Positions 14,381-21,259 of a DNA stretch of 64,000 bases are shown here, piece by piece; the stretch's first letter is position 1, and each line of letters starts with the position of its first letter. Origin of the DNA: JAEUIV01 sp033763795. GTDB taxonomy: Bacteria > Planctomycetota > Phycisphaerae > Phycisphaerales > UBA1924. The stretch covers positions 1 to 64,000 of the forward strand of contig JANRJV010000040.1 in assembly GCA_033763795.1 (NCBI GenBank), in the 5' to 3' direction. Made by a program: the position numbers and the translations under genes. The notes beneath the pieces are model-generated. The model was not told the origin of the DNA, made no database searches, and worked only from the letters and a program-made list of their open reading frames with translations.

Positions 14381-16822
14381 TCAGTCCGCGCGCGGCTCCT
14401 GGCTGGAGGCTCCCGGTCCGCCGCCCAGGACGAGCGGCTCGGGCGCCAGAGGATAGACCCAGCGGATGACGGTCCGTCCGGAGGAGGGTCGCTCGCGGCC
14501 GTTGAGGGCGGCGCCGTCGACGCTCATGGGGACGGGCGAGGGCTGGTCCGCGACGTGCCCGATGATGATCAGGCAGGGCTGCGTGAACCACTTGGCCAGG
14601 TCGAGCCCCTGCACGGACCGACGGCGCATGTGCGCGGGGACGCTGGCCAGGCCCATGTTGGCGCGGGTCGCGTCGGGCTGGTTCAGCACGCCGAAGAGGG
14701 CGGCGGCCTCCTCGAGCATCTCCGTGGTCACGGAGCGGGGCAGCGAGGGATCGAGCGCTACCATCCGCGGGACGAGCGCCTCCAGCACGGGCACGACGCT
14801 CGCGCCGTCGTTGATCGTGAAGCGCGAGAGGTCGAGCGGGGTGTGGGGCTCCCAGCGGTCGATCTTCCAGGCGAAGGCCTCCGCGACGAGGGGCGGGGGC
14901 GTGGGCATCTCTCGGCGGCGGAGGATCGTCTCGACGACCTGCCGGCGCACGAGCACGAGCGTCGCAGACTGCAGCGGCGCGGGGAGCCCGTGGGTCAGCG
15001 CGCCCTCCAGCCGGTCGCCCGCCGCGCCGCCCCGGCGGAGAAGGGGGGCGCGGTCCTCGGAAACGGGGCGGGGCATGCTCCAGCGCGGCCCGCCCAGCCA
15101 ATCGCCCTGGAAGGTCTTGATGGTGGCGCGGGCGGGCGCGTCGATGGACGTCATCTGGCGGACGTTGATGGTGTAGCCGCGCGCATCGGGGAAGCTGTTG
15201 AGCGGCTCGGCGTCCGGGGTCGACCAGGGGGTGATCGCCTGGCGCCACGACTGGTCGGCGCCGTCCTCACCGATCGCGACGCGCTGCTGGCCGTAGGTCG
15301 GGAGCAGGACGCTCGCGAAGACGCGGGCCCGCTGCACCGGCTCCCCGAAGACATGATCGAGCACGGTGTAGTGCCACGACTGCGCCTGCTTGGGGCGGAG
15401 GGCCTGAGCGCCGGCCCAGGCGATCCCCGTGAACGCGGCGGCGACGACGACGAACAGGGCCCACGAGTGGCGCTCCAGCGAGCGCGTCTTGAGCAGCGTG
15501 TAGCCCAGCGGCCCGGCGACCAGCCAGTACGTGATGAAGACGCTGAGCCCCAGCAGCACGCCCACGCCCGCTTCGCGGCTCTTGGAGATCAGCTCGCCTA
15601 TGCGCGCATCGACCCACGCGGGCGGCGCGTTGGGCCTCACCATGCCGCGGGAAGCGTGCACCTCGCTCTCGGCGAGGCTGGGGGCGGCGGCGCGGCGGCC
15701 GATGATCCGCGGCCAGAGCGCATCAGCCCTCAGGGGCTCGCGCTGCTGCAGCGCTCGGGCGTTGAGGTCGACGCCCAGGTGGGTCACCATGCCCGCGCCG
15801 ACGATGCGCCGGGCAGCCACGCATCCGTGCGGACCGACGATCAGAGGCGTCATCTCGCTGGTCGTCGCGTCCGGCCGCCTGACGAAGCGATGGATGGGCG
15901 TGCGGAAGCGCTCGTCGTTCCACAGCCCGCCGGTCAGCCAGAAGCGATACCCGCCGAGCGTCGCTTCGCTGACGCGTTCGATGGTGGCGGCGGGGAGCAG
16001 GTCCGCCAGCGGGTTGGAGGCGGAGGTCCAGGCGTTGCCGACGGGGGGGATGATGACGATGAGGTGGCCGCCGCGGTTGATCCACTCGCGGAGTGCCTCG
16101 ACCTGCAGACCGCCGGGGATGGTGGACGGGTCGCCCTCGGACCAGAGGATCGTCTCGAAGGAGCTCAGGCCCATCCACTGGTCGGGGAGCAGATCGGGCC
16201 TCAGCCCTGAAACGAGGCGGACGATCTCGTGCGCCCCCGGCGCGAGGTCGGTACCCCGGGATGTGACGCCGTATTGCTCGAGGGCGGCGGTGCCGGCCCC
16301 GATGACCGCGGCGAGCGCATCGCCCTGTGGCGCGACCTGCCGCGCGACGATGGGCGACCAGCCGAGCTGCCGGCCGATGTCGAAGGAGCCGTCCTCACGC
16401 GCCGACGCTTCGCTGATGCTGACCCGCAGTACGGAGCCCTGCGCCAGGTCCCACGGCATGCGCGCGTAGAGCCACACGCCGACCTCCCGCCCCGGGCTGA
16501 GCGTGACGAAGCGCGTGTACAGGGCGGTGTCTCCGTCGGCGTCGCGGAGATGCAGGCGCACGGCGGCATCGACTGCGGGGCGATCGCCCCGGTAGAGCAC
16601 GGCGAGCCGCAGCCCGGCCCAGTCGCCCGCGCGGACGAGGTCTCCGACTCCGAATGTCTCGACGCGAACGGCCACCTCGCCGGCGTCCGCCGGTACGGGC
16701 GGGGCGACGGCGCCGGGGATTGCGGGCGTGGGGGCCGGCATGGCGTGAGCGGCCGAGAGCAGCGCGCCCAACCAGATTGCCCAGGCCGCCACGATGAACT
16801 GGAAAACCCCGCGGGGACTCAC
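14381..16822 (-). CDS. Large membrane protein with periplasmic GATase1-like domain
   Basis: An 813-residue protein of unknown function. It starts with GTG at 16822. An N-terminal signal/anchor (FIVAAWAIWLGALLSAAHA) is followed by a roughly 430-residue extracytoplasmic region. This has a beta-sandwich part and then a class-I glutamine-amidotransferase-like segment (FETILWSEGDPSTI, then LREWINRGGHLIVIIPPVG). Two more helices at about 425-475 (GVGVLLGLSVFITYWLVAG, and SWALFVVVAAAFTGIAWAGA) precede a long C-terminal soluble region. This is the usual layout of GldG/DUF4350-like companions of ABC-2 exporters. The ATPase gene follows after three bases. A TATACT six bases before the GTG, with no ribosome binding site, suggests a leaderless message. 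Confidence 0.75.
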   Translation of the reverse strand: MSPRGVFQFIVAAWAIWLGALLSAAHAMPAPTPAIPGAVAPPVPADAGEVAVRVETFGVGDLVRAGDWAGLRLAVLYRGDRPAVDAAVRLHLRDADGDTALYTRFVTLSPGREVGVWLYARMPWDLAQGSVLRVSISEASAREDGSFDIGRQLGWSPIVARQVAPQGDALAAVIGAGTAALEQYGVTSRGTDLAPGAHEIVRLVSGLRPDLLPDQWMGLSSFETILWSEGDPSTIPGGLQVEALREWINRGGHLIVIIPPVGNAWTSASNPLADLLPAATIERVSEATLGGYRFWLTGGLWNDERFRTPIHRFVRRPDATTSEMTPLIVGPHGCVAARRIVGAGMVTHLGVDLNARALQQREPLRADALWPRIIGRRAAAPSLAESEVHASRGMVRPNAPPAWVDARIGELISKSREAGVGVLLGLSVFITYWLVAGPLGYTLLKTRSLERHSWALFVVVAAAFTGIAWAGAQALRPKQAQSWHYTVLDHVFGEPVQRARVFASVLLPTYGQQRVAIGEDGADQSWRQAITPWSTPDAEPLNSFPDARGYTINVRQMTSIDAPARATIKTFQGDWLGGPRWSMPRPVSEDRAPLLRRGGAAGDRLEGALTHGLPAPLQSATLVLVRRQVVETILRRREMPTPPPLVAEAFAWKIDRWEPHTPLDLSRFTINDGASVVPVLEALVPRMVALDPSLPRSVTTEMLEEAAALFGVLNQPDATRANMGLASVPAHMRRRSVQGLDLAKWFTQPCLIIIGHVADQPSPVPMSVDGAALNGRERPSSGRTVIRWVYPLAPEPLVLGGGPGASSQEPRAD

Positions 16823-16828
16823 GGGCGG

Positions 16829-16834
16829 AGTATA
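16829..16834 (-). promoter_or_regulatory. -10-like hexamer of a possibly leaderless promoter
   Basis: Read on the minus strand, TATACT lies six bases before the GTG start of the 813-residue membrane-protein gene. No Shine-Dalgarno and no clear -35 hexamer are visible. Confidence 0.4.
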
Positions 16835-16864
16835 TCGGGCTCAACCGGGGATCTCGCCCAGCCG

Positions 16865-17104
16865 ATGGGGCTGGGCGTGGTCCTCAACCCCACATCGATG
16901 ATGCTGACCGGGCTGATCGCCGGAATCACGGTCCTGGCGATCCTCAACGCGATGGCGGCGGTCGCAGACCGCGAAATGGCGGTGCTCCTGCTCAAGCGCG
17001 AGACCAAGCGCCTGCGCGAGGAGTATGAGCGCCGGATCCAGGAGATGCGCCGCGGGCGCATCGAGACCGTCGAGATCGTGACCGAAGAGAAGAACGCTGC
17101 GTGA
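16865..17104 (+). CDS. Small single-helix membrane protein with coiled coil, 79 residues
   Basis: No family recognised. The protein has one transmembrane segment at about 13-32 (MLTGLIAGITVLAILNAMAA) and then a strongly charged helix (VLLLKRETKRLREEYERRIQ) likely to be a cytoplasmic coiled coil, ending in acidic and basic residues. The reading frame continues far upstream against the membrane-protein gene, but this part alone has protein-like composition. The ATG at 16865 lacks a good ribosome binding site; the ATG-ATG pair at codons 12-13 is an alternative. It is divergent from the membrane-protein gene and could be a small regulatory or assembly factor. Confidence 0.55.
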   Translation: MGLGVVLNPTSMMLTGLIAGITVLAILNAMAAVADREMAVLLLKRETKRLREEYERRIQEMRRGRIETVEIVTEEKNAA

Positions 17105-17146
17105 ACGAGTGGCGGGCGCCGGCGGGCGGATGAGCCCCGGCCCCCC

Positions 17147-18571
17147 CTACTTCTTCATTGAGCCGAACTCGCCCAGCAGCCGGGCGTGCGTCTGCATGCC
17201 CATGCGGAAGCAGGAGAGCTCGAACTTCTCGTTGGGCGAGTGCACGCGGTCGTCTTCGAGGCCGAAGCCGACGAGGAGGGTGTCGAGTCCCAGGCGTCCC
17301 TTGAGCATGCCGACGACCGGGATGGACCCGCCGCTCTTGATGAGGTGAGGCTTGGAGCCCTTGATGCGTTCCATGGCGCGGGCCGCGGCCTGCAGGTAGG
17401 GCGAGTCGATCGAGACGTTTCCCGCGAAGCCGCCGCTGTGCTTCTTGAACTCCCAGCGGCATCCCGGCGGCGTGCGCGCATCGAGCCAGGCTTTGAACTG
17501 GCGCTCGACGAACGCGGGGTCCTGGTTCGCGACCAGGCGGAAGCTGACCTTGGCGCCGGCGAAGCTCGGGATGACCGTCTTGGAGCCGGGGCCCATGTAG
17601 CCGCCGTAGATCCCGTTGATCTCCGCGGTGGGGCGGGCCCATTCGCGCTCGGTGGCGGTCCAGCCTTTTTCGCCGATGTCGGCCTGCGGTGACAGACCGA
17701 TTTTGCCGAGTGCGGCGTTGGAGTCGATGGGCAGCGCCTTCCACGCGGCGCGCTCCTGCGCGGCGGGCTCCAGCACGGCGTCGTAGAAGCCCGGCACGGT
17801 TACGCGGCGGTTCTCGTCCCACAACTGCGCCAGGACGCGGACCAGCTCGTTCGCCGGGTTCGGGACGCGGCCTCCCCAGAGGCCCGAGTGCAGGTCCTGA
17901 TCGGGGCCGTGGAGAATGACCTCTGTGTAGCACAGGCCGCGCACGCCGTAGGTGATCGCGGGATGGCCGCGGACGAGCATGTTGGTGTCGCTGATCACGC
18001 AGACGTCCGCGGCCCGCAGCTCCTCCGCGTGCGCGTCGACGTAGGCGTAGAGGTTCTTGCTGCCCGACTCTTCCTCGCCTTCCAGCAGCACGGAGAGCTT
18101 GACGGGGCAGCCACCCCCCTCCTCCTTCCACGCGAGCAGCGCTTCGAGGAAGGTCATGACCTGGCCCTTGTCATCGACCGCGCCGCGGGCGACGACGCGC
18201 TCGCCGGTTTCGCCTTGCGACTGCTTGATGACCGGCTCGAACGGAGGGCTCTCCCAGAGCTCAAGCGGCTCGGGCGGCTGGACGTCGTAGTGCCCGTAGA
18301 AGAGGACGTGCGGCCCGGAGTATCCCGCGGGCCCGGGGTGATGGGCCCAGACGATCGGGTGCCCGCGCTTTTCCGGGGTGCCCGTCTCGCGGATCTCGAC
18401 GCTGAGCCCCGCCGCGCGGAGACGCTCCGCGGCCCACTCGCCGGCGCGGCGAACGTCCGCGGCCCACTTCGGATCGGTGCTGATGCTGGGGATCCTGAGC
18501 CACGCGACGAGGCGATCGAGCGACTCCTTTTCGCGAGACGTCAGACGAGCGAGGACGCGATCGAGCGACAT
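17147..18571 (-). CDS. M20 family metallodipeptidase
   Basis: A 474-residue zinc peptidase or deacetylase-like hydrolase. Two-metal-centre residues are visible: FYGHYDVQPPEP (His94, Asp96), RGAVDDKGQ (Asp133/134) and LEGEEESGS (Glu165-168). The dimerisation domain of the M20 fold follows, and the last metal His is expected in the C-terminal third. No signal peptide is evident, so it acts in the cytoplasm, most likely splitting dipeptides taken up from outside. The ATG at 18571 has a GGAG seven bases before it. The upstream region has a TACAAAT-like -10. Confidence 0.9.
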   Translation of the reverse strand: MSLDRVLARLTSREKESLDRLVAWLRIPSISTDPKWAADVRRAGEWAAERLRAAGLSVEIRETGTPEKRGHPIVWAHHPGPAGYSGPHVLFYGHYDVQPPEPLELWESPPFEPVIKQSQGETGERVVARGAVDDKGQVMTFLEALLAWKEEGGGCPVKLSVLLEGEEESGSKNLYAYVDAHAEELRAADVCVISDTNMLVRGHPAITYGVRGLCYTEVILHGPDQDLHSGLWGGRVPNPANELVRVLAQLWDENRRVTVPGFYDAVLEPAAQERAAWKALPIDSNAALGKIGLSPQADIGEKGWTATEREWARPTAEINGIYGGYMGPGSKTVIPSFAGAKVSFRLVANQDPAFVERQFKAWLDARTPPGCRWEFKKHSGGFAGNVSIDSPYLQAAARAMERIKGSKPHLIKSGGSIPVVGMLKGRLGLDTLLVGFGLEDDRVHSPNEKFELSCFRMGMQTHARLLGEFGSMKK

Positions 18572-18661
18572 GCGGAAGCTCCGGGTGCGGCGGGAGCCGC
18601 GGCTGGTGGAGCATTTGTAGCGGATCCCACGCGCGAGGATGCGGCGGCCCGCGCCCGGCGG

Positions 18662-19030
18662 TCACATGGACGCGGCGACCAGCAGCGTCACGGTCAGCAC
18701 ACCCAGTCCCAGCGCGATCGCGCCGCTGAGGACCGCGAGGCGCGACCCGATGGTCCGCCGCGGCGCACGGCTTACGGTCGGCGCGGTGCGGCAGAGGATG
18801 GAGGTGCTGCGGCGGGCGGGAGCCGCGGTGACGCGCGCGTCGCCCGAAGGCTCGAATCCCTCCATCTCGGCGTAGGAGCGCGGCGGCCTTGCGTAGAGGT
18901 CCGCCCCGCAGCGCGGGCAGACCCAGGAGGGCTGGTCTGAAGTGGGCTGGAGCGCCCCGCCGTCGAACCCGCACCCGCGACACATGCGTCGGCTGAGGCG
19001 GACGGGGATGACGGAACCGGCGCGTGCCAT
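18662..19030 (-). CDS. Zinc-ribbon membrane protein, 122 residues
   Basis: Residues 17-20 (CRGC) and about 38-41 (CPRC) form two Cys pairs of a rubredoxin/zinc-ribbon type. A Pro/Arg-rich linker of about 50 residues and a C-terminal transmembrane helix (LAVLSGAIALGLGVLTVTLLVAA) follow. It is probably a tail-anchored cytoplasmic zinc ribbon; no specific function is known. An MEGFEPSG stretch in the linker resembles translated tRNA antisense, but no tRNA fold fits there. The gene is divergent from 19094, with only 63 bases between; a TATATT lies nine bases before the ATG. Confidence 0.6.
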   Translation of the reverse strand: MARAGSVIPVRLSRRMCRGCGFDGGALQPTSDQPSWVCPRCGADLYARPPRSYAEMEGFEPSGDARVTAAPARRSTSILCRTAPTVSRAPRRTIGSRLAVLSGAIALGLGVLTVTLLVAASM

Positions 19031-19080
19031 CCAGATCGGAATATAACGCGCTTTTCTACCCCGTCATTCCCGGCGCGTGC

Positions 19081-19086
19081 TAAAAC
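19081..19086 (+). promoter_or_regulatory. -10-like hexamer of a possibly leaderless promoter
   Basis: TAAAAC ends seven bases before the ATG at 19094, where no Shine-Dalgarno exists. The match to TATAAT is moderate, and there is no obvious -35. Confidence 0.25.
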
Positions 19087-19093
19087 TGACGCG

Positions 19094-19750
19094 ATGCTTC
19101 GTCCCGTGCGCACGGTCGCGGACTGGGCCGCCCTACTCCGATCCGCGGCGGCGGAGTCCGGGGTTTTCGCGGGTCAGGCCCCGTCGATTGAAGGATTTCG
19201 AGACGAGCTGGGCCAGCACCGCCCGACGGACGAGCCGTTCCTGCGGTGGCGGGCGCATCGGGCCGGGGCCGCGCCGCGGCGGCTGGCGGTGATCCCCGGA
19301 GCGCTGGACGCCGCGTTGTGGGCGTCGCTGCTCGGCGACGGTGCGGATGCTGAATCGCTGCTGGGCGGCGTGGCGGGAGCGGAGCGGTCGGAGATGGACC
19401 GCGGGTCGCTGCTGCCGCGGTCGATGCACCGGACGATCGAAGTGTGGACGGAGACCGAGCTGGCGGCGCTGCACGCGCTGTCGTGGCTGGGCCGAACCAG
19501 CGGGCGGTCGCATCTGAGCGCACGGTGCCGTGACGCGGTGGTGTGGCACGTGGAACATCTGCAGCCGGACAACGCGACCAATCGCCCGTGGAGCGTGCAT
19601 CTGTTCGCGGAGGCGGGGGTTGCGGGCGACCTGGACGCGCAGATGTACGCGGAGACGCTGCTGCACAACTGCCGGGTGGGGCTGGGGCGGCCCGACCGGC
19701 TGAGTGCGCACATCTGCCTCGATGCGGCGGAGTGGCTTTCGGGAGCCTGA
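19094..19750 (+). CDS. Conserved-looking hypothetical protein, 218 residues
   Basis: Not recognised. The composition is that of a soluble, helical protein with Trp/His-rich patches (LSWLGRTSGRSH, CRDAVVWHVEHLQPDNATNRPWSVHLF, a conserved-looking block near the middle). The C-terminal half has the alternating helix pattern of TPR/armadillo-like repeats. The frame has strong third-position GC bias, unlike the overlapping frames on the other strand. No membrane segment or signal is present. It stands alone on the plus strand between the zinc-ribbon gene and the converging tatA gene. Confidence 0.55.
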   Translation: MLRPVRTVADWAALLRSAAAESGVFAGQAPSIEGFRDELGQHRPTDEPFLRWRAHRAGAAPRRLAVIPGALDAALWASLLGDGADAESLLGGVAGAERSEMDRGSLLPRSMHRTIEVWTETELAALHALSWLGRTSGRSHLSARCRDAVVWHVEHLQPDNATNRPWSVHLFAEAGVAGDLDAQMYAETLLHNCRVGLGRPDRLSAHICLDAAEWLSGA

Positions 19751-19793
19751 GGGGCGCCGGGCGCGCCGGGGGTGCGGGGCGCCGGCGGGGACG

Positions 19794-20075
19794 TCAGGAG
19801 ATCTGTTCCTCGACGCGGTCGTTCACGCTGACGCGGCGCTGATCTCCCGAGGCGATGGCGGGGCGGGCGGGCTCGCTGGCGCGGGGGGTGGAGGGCTGGC
19901 TCGAGGCGGACTCGATCTCTTCCTCGACGCCCTTGATGCCCTTCTTGAACTCGACGATGGAGCGGCCCAGGCTGCGGCCGACCTCGGGGAGACGGCTTCC
20001 GAACAGCAGGAGCCCCAGCGCCAGAACGATCAGCCACTCCGCGCCGCTGGGCATACCGAGGAATGCGAGGGGCAT
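19794..20075 (-). CDS. tatA: Twin-arginine translocase subunit TatA/E
   Basis: A 93-residue Tat pore-forming subunit. One N-terminal helix (SGAEWLIVLALGLLLFGSRLP) is followed by the conserved GRSLGRSIVEFKKG amphipathic helix and a polar, probably disordered tail. The ATG at 20075 gives the classic short TatA N-terminus; the frame is open upstream but that part is not TatA-like. A GGA-type ribosome binding site precedes it. A promoter candidate is at 20144-20173. TatB and TatC are not in this window; the Tat-signal DUF1501 protein at 47.7 kb is a likely customer. Confidence 0.85.
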   Translation of the reverse strand: MPLAFLGMPSGAEWLIVLALGLLLFGSRLPEVGRSLGRSIVEFKKGIKGVEEEIESASSQPSTPRASEPARPAIASGDQRRVSVNDRVEEQIS

Positions 20076-20143
20076 GGAACGATGTCCTTTCGGGTGAGCG
20101 GGGGAGGGCGAGCGGCGTCCCGTGAAAACGGCGAACGTCGGGG

Positions 20144-20173
20144 TATTCAACCCCGGCCGGGCCTCCCAGTCAA
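20144..20173 (-). promoter_or_regulatory. Candidate tatA promoter
   Basis: On the minus strand, TTGACT (20173-20168), an 18-base spacer and TGAATA (20149-20144) lie between the folD stop and the tatA start. A GGGGT/ACCCC inverted repeat (20140-20154) overlaps the -10 and could be an operator. Confidence 0.45.
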
Positions 20174-20204
20174 CGCCCGACCGGGGGCGTCCTTGCGGCC
20201 GGGT

Positions 20205-21074
20205 TCACGCGGGGGCTGTTTCCCACGCGGCGACCACGTTGTCCAGGAGCATGGCGACCGTGACGGGCCCGACCCCGCCGGGGACGGGGCTGATCCAGCC
20301 CGCGACGTCCCGCACTTCGTCGAAAGCGACGTCGCCGACCGTTTTCGTCTTGCCGTCGGCGGCGGCGACGCGGTTGATGCCCACGTCGATGACGACTGCG
20401 CCGGGCCTGACCCACGAGGCGCGGACCAGCCCTGGCGAGCCCGCGGCGGCGACGAGGATGTCTGCTTGGCGCGTGAGCTCGGTGATCTTGTCGGTGTGCT
20501 TGGTGCAGGAGACGACGGTCGCTTCGCGGCGCATCAGCATGACGGCGACGGGCTTGCCCACGATGTCCGAAGCGCCGACGCAGACGGCGAAGCGGCCCCG
20601 CAGCTCGACGCCCGTGGACTCGATCATCCTGAGGACGGCGAGGGCGGTGCAGGGGGCGAGCGAGGAGCGGCCGTAGACGATGTTCCCGATGTTGGCGGGG
20701 TTGACTCCCTCGACGTCCTTGGCGGGGGCGATGCGGCTCTGGACGCGGTAGGCGTCGACGCTCTGCGGCAGGGGCATGTGCACCATGATGGCGCGGACGC
20801 GCGGATCGGCGTTCAGGCGGTCGACCAGCGCGCCGATGTCGTCCTCGGAGGAATGGGCCGGGAGCTCGTGCAGCGCATAGTCGATGCCCAGCTCGGCGCA
20901 CATCTTTGCCTGGTTCTCGGCGTAGACGCGGGCGGCGGCGTCGGAGGCGCCCGTGACGAGCACGGCGTCGAGCCTGACGGCGGCTCCGGCGGCGCGGAGC
21001 TCCCTTGCGCGGCGCGCGACGCGGGCGCGTTCCTGCTCTGCGAGCAGCTTGCCGTCGATCAACCGGGCCGACAT
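20205..21074 (-). CDS. folD: FolD-family methylenetetrahydrofolate dehydrogenase, cyclohydrolase doubtful
   Basis: A 289-residue enzyme of the FolD fold, which oxidises 5,10-methylene-THF to methenyl-THF and usually hydrolyses that to 10-formyl-THF. The NAD(P) domain is clear: CVGASDIVGKPVAVML, GAVVIDVGIN and the C-terminal ISPVPGGVGPVTVAMLLDN. The N-terminal catalytic part is altered. YAENQAKMC has Gln55 where FolD has the catalytic Lys (YxxxK). IMVHMPLP has His99 in place of the Gln of VQLP. KDVEGV has Glu122 in place of the Asp of KDVDG. Loss of this Lys is known to abolish the cyclohydrolase step but not the dehydrogenase step. The nucleotide-loop Arg (GRS) is also Ala here. A strong GGAAGGAG site lies five bases before the ATG. 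Confidence 0.85.
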   Translation of the reverse strand: MSARLIDGKLLAEQERARVARRARELRAAGAAVRLDAVLVTGASDAAARVYAENQAKMCAELGIDYALHELPAHSSEDDIGALVDRLNADPRVRAIMVHMPLPQSVDAYRVQSRIAPAKDVEGVNPANIGNIVYGRSSLAPCTALAVLRMIESTGVELRGRFAVCVGASDIVGKPVAVMLMRREATVVSCTKHTDKITELTRQADILVAAAGSPGLVRASWVRPGAVVIDVGINRVAAADGKTKTVGDVAFDEVRDVAGWISPVPGGVGPVTVAMLLDNVVAAWETAPA

Positions 21075-21148
21075 CTGGGCTCCTTCCGCACGGGAGGATG
21101 ACTATATCGGTTGCGGGGCGGGCTCTGATGGGGGCGGAATCGTCCGGA

Positions 21149-21187
21149 AAAGAAAGGAGCCCGAGGACGCTGGAAGCGTCCCCGGGC
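21149..21187 (-). terminator. Terminator after the propeller/dockerin gene
   Basis: On the minus strand, a stem of 5 bp and 6 bp around one mismatch (21159-21170 with 21176-21187, five-base loop) is followed by a TTTCTTTT tract (21156-21149). It separates the secreted propeller gene from folD. Confidence 0.65.
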
Positions 21188-21259
21188 CCGCGATCACACA
21201 ACCGGCGTGGTGTCTGATCCCTGTGCTCGCTCGCTATGCGGCGGACATCTCCGCGGGTT

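Noticed and set aside
13223..16210. 995-residue open frame on the plus strand
   Set aside because: It runs opposite to the oligopeptidase, ABC ATPase and membrane-protein genes, all with clear motifs. Its Gly/Asp/Val/Arg-rich composition is typical of a high-GC shadow frame.
18790..18880. Possible tRNA on the plus strand (CTCGAAT loop and CCCTCCATC end)
   Set aside because: The T-stem has a mismatch, the loop starts CTC instead of TTC, and no 5' acceptor arm or D-arm fits in the right place. The zinc-ribbon gene on the other strand explains the sequence.
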